7,733 bases of DNA from Bacteroidota bacterium (GTDB taxonomy: Bacteria; Bacteroidota; Bacteroidia; SXHM01): positions 1 to 7,733 of the forward strand of contig SXHM01000184.1 of the NCBI GenBank assembly GCA_005773695.1. The letters run 5' to 3'. Shown here piece by piece: positions 6,371 to 7,733 of the stretch. Below the pieces are notes generated by a model. It did no database searches. It saw nothing but the letters and a program-made list of their open reading frames with translations, and was not told the origin of the DNA. Each line of letters begins with the position of its first letter. Within the stretch, counting starts at the first letter, position 1. A program made the position numbers and the translations under genes.

Positions 6371-6952
6371 TTACTCCAGCAATTTATCCAGCGGCCTGCG
6401 ATCGTTTATGCCTTTGGTTTTGTATTCCGAAACGGTATAGCCCGTAATCTGTCTGAACTGGTTACTCAGATATTGCACGCTGCTGTAACCCATCATGTAG
6501 GCAATTTCACTCAACGTATATTCATTGTAACTCAGTAATTCTTTTGCCTTTTCAATCTTAAGAAGTATGATATACTTCTCCAAAGTATGTCCTGTTTTCT
6601 CAGAAAATAATTTGCTCAGAGAAACATAAGGCATCCCAACTTTCTCACTCAGGTAATCCGAATTGCGTATAAGCGAATTGGCATTATTGGCATGATAAAC
6701 CAGTTCAATCGCAGCCACTTTTATTTGTTCAACGGCTTGTTCCTCTTTGCTCTCAATCAGCTCAAAACCCTCTTCACGCAAGGCTCTTACAAAATTTTCC
6801 TTTTTAAATTTTCCCGTTTCAAATGAAATTACTGCTTTGCCAAGCGTTGTTTTTTCTTCTTCCTCTGCACCTGAAAGTTTTATCGCATCAGCAACCGAAC
6901 GGATACAACGCGAGCTTATCATGTTGCGTATATAAAAGGTTTGAAGCGGCAT
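6371..6952 (-). CDS. AraC-family regulator with degenerate HMA-like N-terminal domain
   Basis: This 193-residue cytoplasmic DNA-binding protein has two parts. Residues 4-68 resemble the heavy-metal-associated (HMA) ferredoxin-like fold found at the N terminus of many Bacteroidota AraC proteins. The usual metal site GMxCxxC is here NMISSRC (10-16): the first cysteine is Ser13 and only Cys16 remains. Residues 97-178 form the AraC DNA-binding domain with two helix-turn-helix units: NSDYLSEKVGMPYVSLSKLF and TLSEIAYMMGYSSVQYLSNQF, followed by GYTVSEYK. A short linker (69-96) joins them. The ATG at 6950-6952 sits inside a perfect 10-base palindrome between two direct repeats, which could be an autoregulatory site. 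No metal transporter gene is adjacent, so the regulated genes are unknown. It converges on the propeller gene with no space between and diverges from asnS. Confidence 0.92.
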   Translation of the reverse strand: MPLQTFYIRNMISSRCIRSVADAIKLSGAEEEEKTTLGKAVISFETGKFKKENFVRALREEGFELIESKEEQAVEQIKVAAIELVYHANNANSLIRNSDYLSEKVGMPYVSLSKLFSEKTGHTLEKYIILLKIEKAKELLSYNEYTLSEIAYMMGYSSVQYLSNQFRQITGYTVSEYKTKGINDRRPLDKLLE

Positions 6953-6966
6953 ATATGCTGAAGCGG
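6942..6966. repeat. Direct repeat flanking a palindrome at the regulator start codon
   Basis: TGAAGCGG occurs at 6942-6949 and again at 6959-6966. Between them lies the perfect palindrome GCATATATGC (6949-6958, sharing one base with the first copy). The start codon of the AraC-type gene is inside this palindrome, and codons 2-4 are one of the repeat copies. Repeats start 17 bases apart. This could be a binding site for the regulator itself or a small local duplication. Confidence 0.4.
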
Positions 6967-6988
6967 ACGAAATTAGGTGAATTTTGAT

Positions 6989-6996
6989 TTACTTTG
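6989..6996 (+). promoter_or_regulatory. Possible -7 promoter element of asnS
   Basis: TTACTTTG matches TAnnTTTG at seven of eight positions and lies 26 bases before the GTG start of asnS. No -33 TTTG stands at the right distance. The 70-base divergent gap 6953-7022 must hold promoters for both asnS and the AraC-type gene; on the minus strand, TAATTTCG (6968-6975) is a similar seven-of-eight match 15 bases before the regulator ATG. Confidence 0.28.
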
Positions 6997-7022
6997 CGCC
7001 TCCTTAAATCAATGCCGAAAAC

Positions 7023-7733
7023 GTGAACGACAGAAAACATACTCCCGTAAAAGAACTATTAGCATCAACCGAAGTTGACCGTGAAGTAACCGTTAAAGGC
7101 TGGGTACGCACCAAACGCGGAAACGCTTTTGTGCAGTTTATTGCCCTCAACGATGGCTCTACAATCAACAACATTCAGGTAGTTGCCGACATGACTAAAT
7201 TCACGGAAGAAGAGTTGAAAACCGTTACAACAGGCGCTGCCATTGGCGTCACCGGAACATTGGTAAAATCAACCGGTGCCGGACAAACTTTAGAAGTTCA
7301 GGCAACTCAGGTTGTTGTTTATGGTCTTGCAGATCCTGATAAATATCCCCTGCAACCAAAAAAACATTCACTTGAATTTTTGCGCGAAATTGCTCACCTG
7401 CGCTTCCGCACCAGCACCTTCAGTGCGGTGTTCCGCATCCGTCATGCACTTACATTTGCAATCCACAAATTTTTTAACGACAACGGGTTTTACAACATCC
7501 ACTCGCCTATCATCACAGGTTCTGATGCCGAAGGCGCGGGCGAAATGTTTCGCGTTACCTTATTGAACGCAAAAAATCCTCCACTCAAAGAAGATGGCAC
7601 AGTTGATTACAGTCAGGATTTCTTTGGCAAAGAAACCAACCTCACCGTTTCCGGTCAGTTAGAAGCGGAGTTGGGCGCATTGGCACTTTCAAAAGTATAC
7701 ACCTTCGGACCAACCTTCCGTGCCGAAAACTCC
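7023..7733 (+). CDS. asnS: Asparagine--tRNA ligase, 3'-truncated by window edge
   Basis: AsnRS joins asparagine to tRNA-Asn in the cytoplasm using ATP; it is a class IIb synthetase. The window holds the first 237 codons, about half of the usual 460-480. An N-terminal OB-fold anticodon-binding domain covers about residues 20-103 ([26 protein letters not shown]). The linker [20 protein letters not shown] (111-130) leads into the catalytic core: motif 1 region [20 protein letters not shown] (154-173), then [23 protein letters not shown] (195-217), and motif 2 beginning [11 protein letters not shown] with its ATP-binding Arg233 at the very end. The segment before DYSQDFF resembles the insert of Bacteroidota AsnRS as I remember it. 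The start is GTG at 7023-7025; an in-frame TAA at 7005-7007 excludes anything further upstream, and no in-frame ATG lies before codon 57. The frame stays open to the window end. Confidence 0.96.
   Translation, partial: MNDRKHTPVKELLASTEVDREVTVKGWVRTKRGNAFVQFIALNDGSTINNIQVVADMTKFTEEELKTVTTGAAIGVTGTLVKSTGAGQTLEVQATQVVVYGLADPDKYPLQPKKHSLEFLREIAHLRFRTSTFSAVFRIRHALTFAIHKFFNDNGFYNIHSPIITGSDAEGAGEMFRVTLLNAKNPPLKEDGTVDYSQDFFGKETNLTVSGQLEAELGALALSKVYTFGPTFRAENS

Noticed and set aside
6992..7005. CTTTGCGCC upstream of asnS as a second copy of the repeat-like element, and the reverse-strand AAGGAGG beside it
   Set aside because: Only nine bases match the element at 2085-2111, with no tandem copy. The AAGGAGG has no start codon at a suitable distance, and the AraC-type ATG is nearly 50 bases away.
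7312..7566. Plus-strand 84-codon frame inside asnS
   Set aside because: It lies in another frame of the clearly recognised AsnRS coding sequence and has no recognisable protein features.
1..7733. A new defence, mobile or biosynthetic cluster spanning the window
   Set aside because: All genes fall into housekeeping or common envelope and regulatory families, with changing strands and no recombinase, toxin-antitoxin pair, nuclease-helicase pair or array.

Overview
The window looks like chromosomal DNA of a Bacteroidota species. The evidence is a T9SS C-terminal sorting domain, a TonB receptor with an N-terminal carboxypeptidase-regulatory-like domain, an AraC regulator with an N-terminal HMA-like domain, a DUF2480 gene at the end of a suf cluster, weak Shine-Dalgarno sequences and moderate-to-low GC. 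I cannot name a genus. Coding density is very high: no gene-free stretch exceeds 90 bases, and I see no tRNA, rRNA, CRISPR array, transposase or phage gene.

Layout. Bases 1-1205 (+) hold the 3' end of a suf iron-sulfur assembly operon: sufE (5' end outside the window), a DUF59/SufT-type protein and a DUF2480 protein, with gaps of 4 and 1 bases. Bases 1211-5219 (-), read right to left, hold a TauE/SafE-type membrane transporter, then a TonB-dependent outer-membrane receptor, then a secreted endonuclease/exonuclease/phosphatase-fold enzyme resembling sphingomyelinases. The last two overlap by one base (TGATG), so they are probably translated together. Bases 5294-6370 (+) encode a secreted, probably six-bladed beta-propeller with a T9SS sorting tail. 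Bases 6371-6952 (-) encode a small HMA-AraC regulator whose stop codon directly abuts that of the propeller gene. Bases 7023-7733 (+) are the 5' half of asnS from a GTG start, cut by the window end.

How the genes work together. The three suf genes form one pathway: sulfur transfer, then Fe-S assembly or maturation. The receptor and the phosphodiesterase-like enzyme may form an envelope unit for uptake or turnover of a phosphorylated compound, but that is inference from coupling and location. The other genes look like independent units in divergent or convergent arrangements.

I did not find a clear new defence, mobile or biosynthetic system. The observations most worth a second look are the DUF2480 protein with three Cys-Ser sites in the suf operon, a repeat-like sequence that forms the signal-peptide start of the phosphodiesterase, the degenerate HMA domain of the AraC protein, a repeat-palindrome-repeat arrangement over the araC-type start codon, and a base-composition break inside the T9SS cargo gene.
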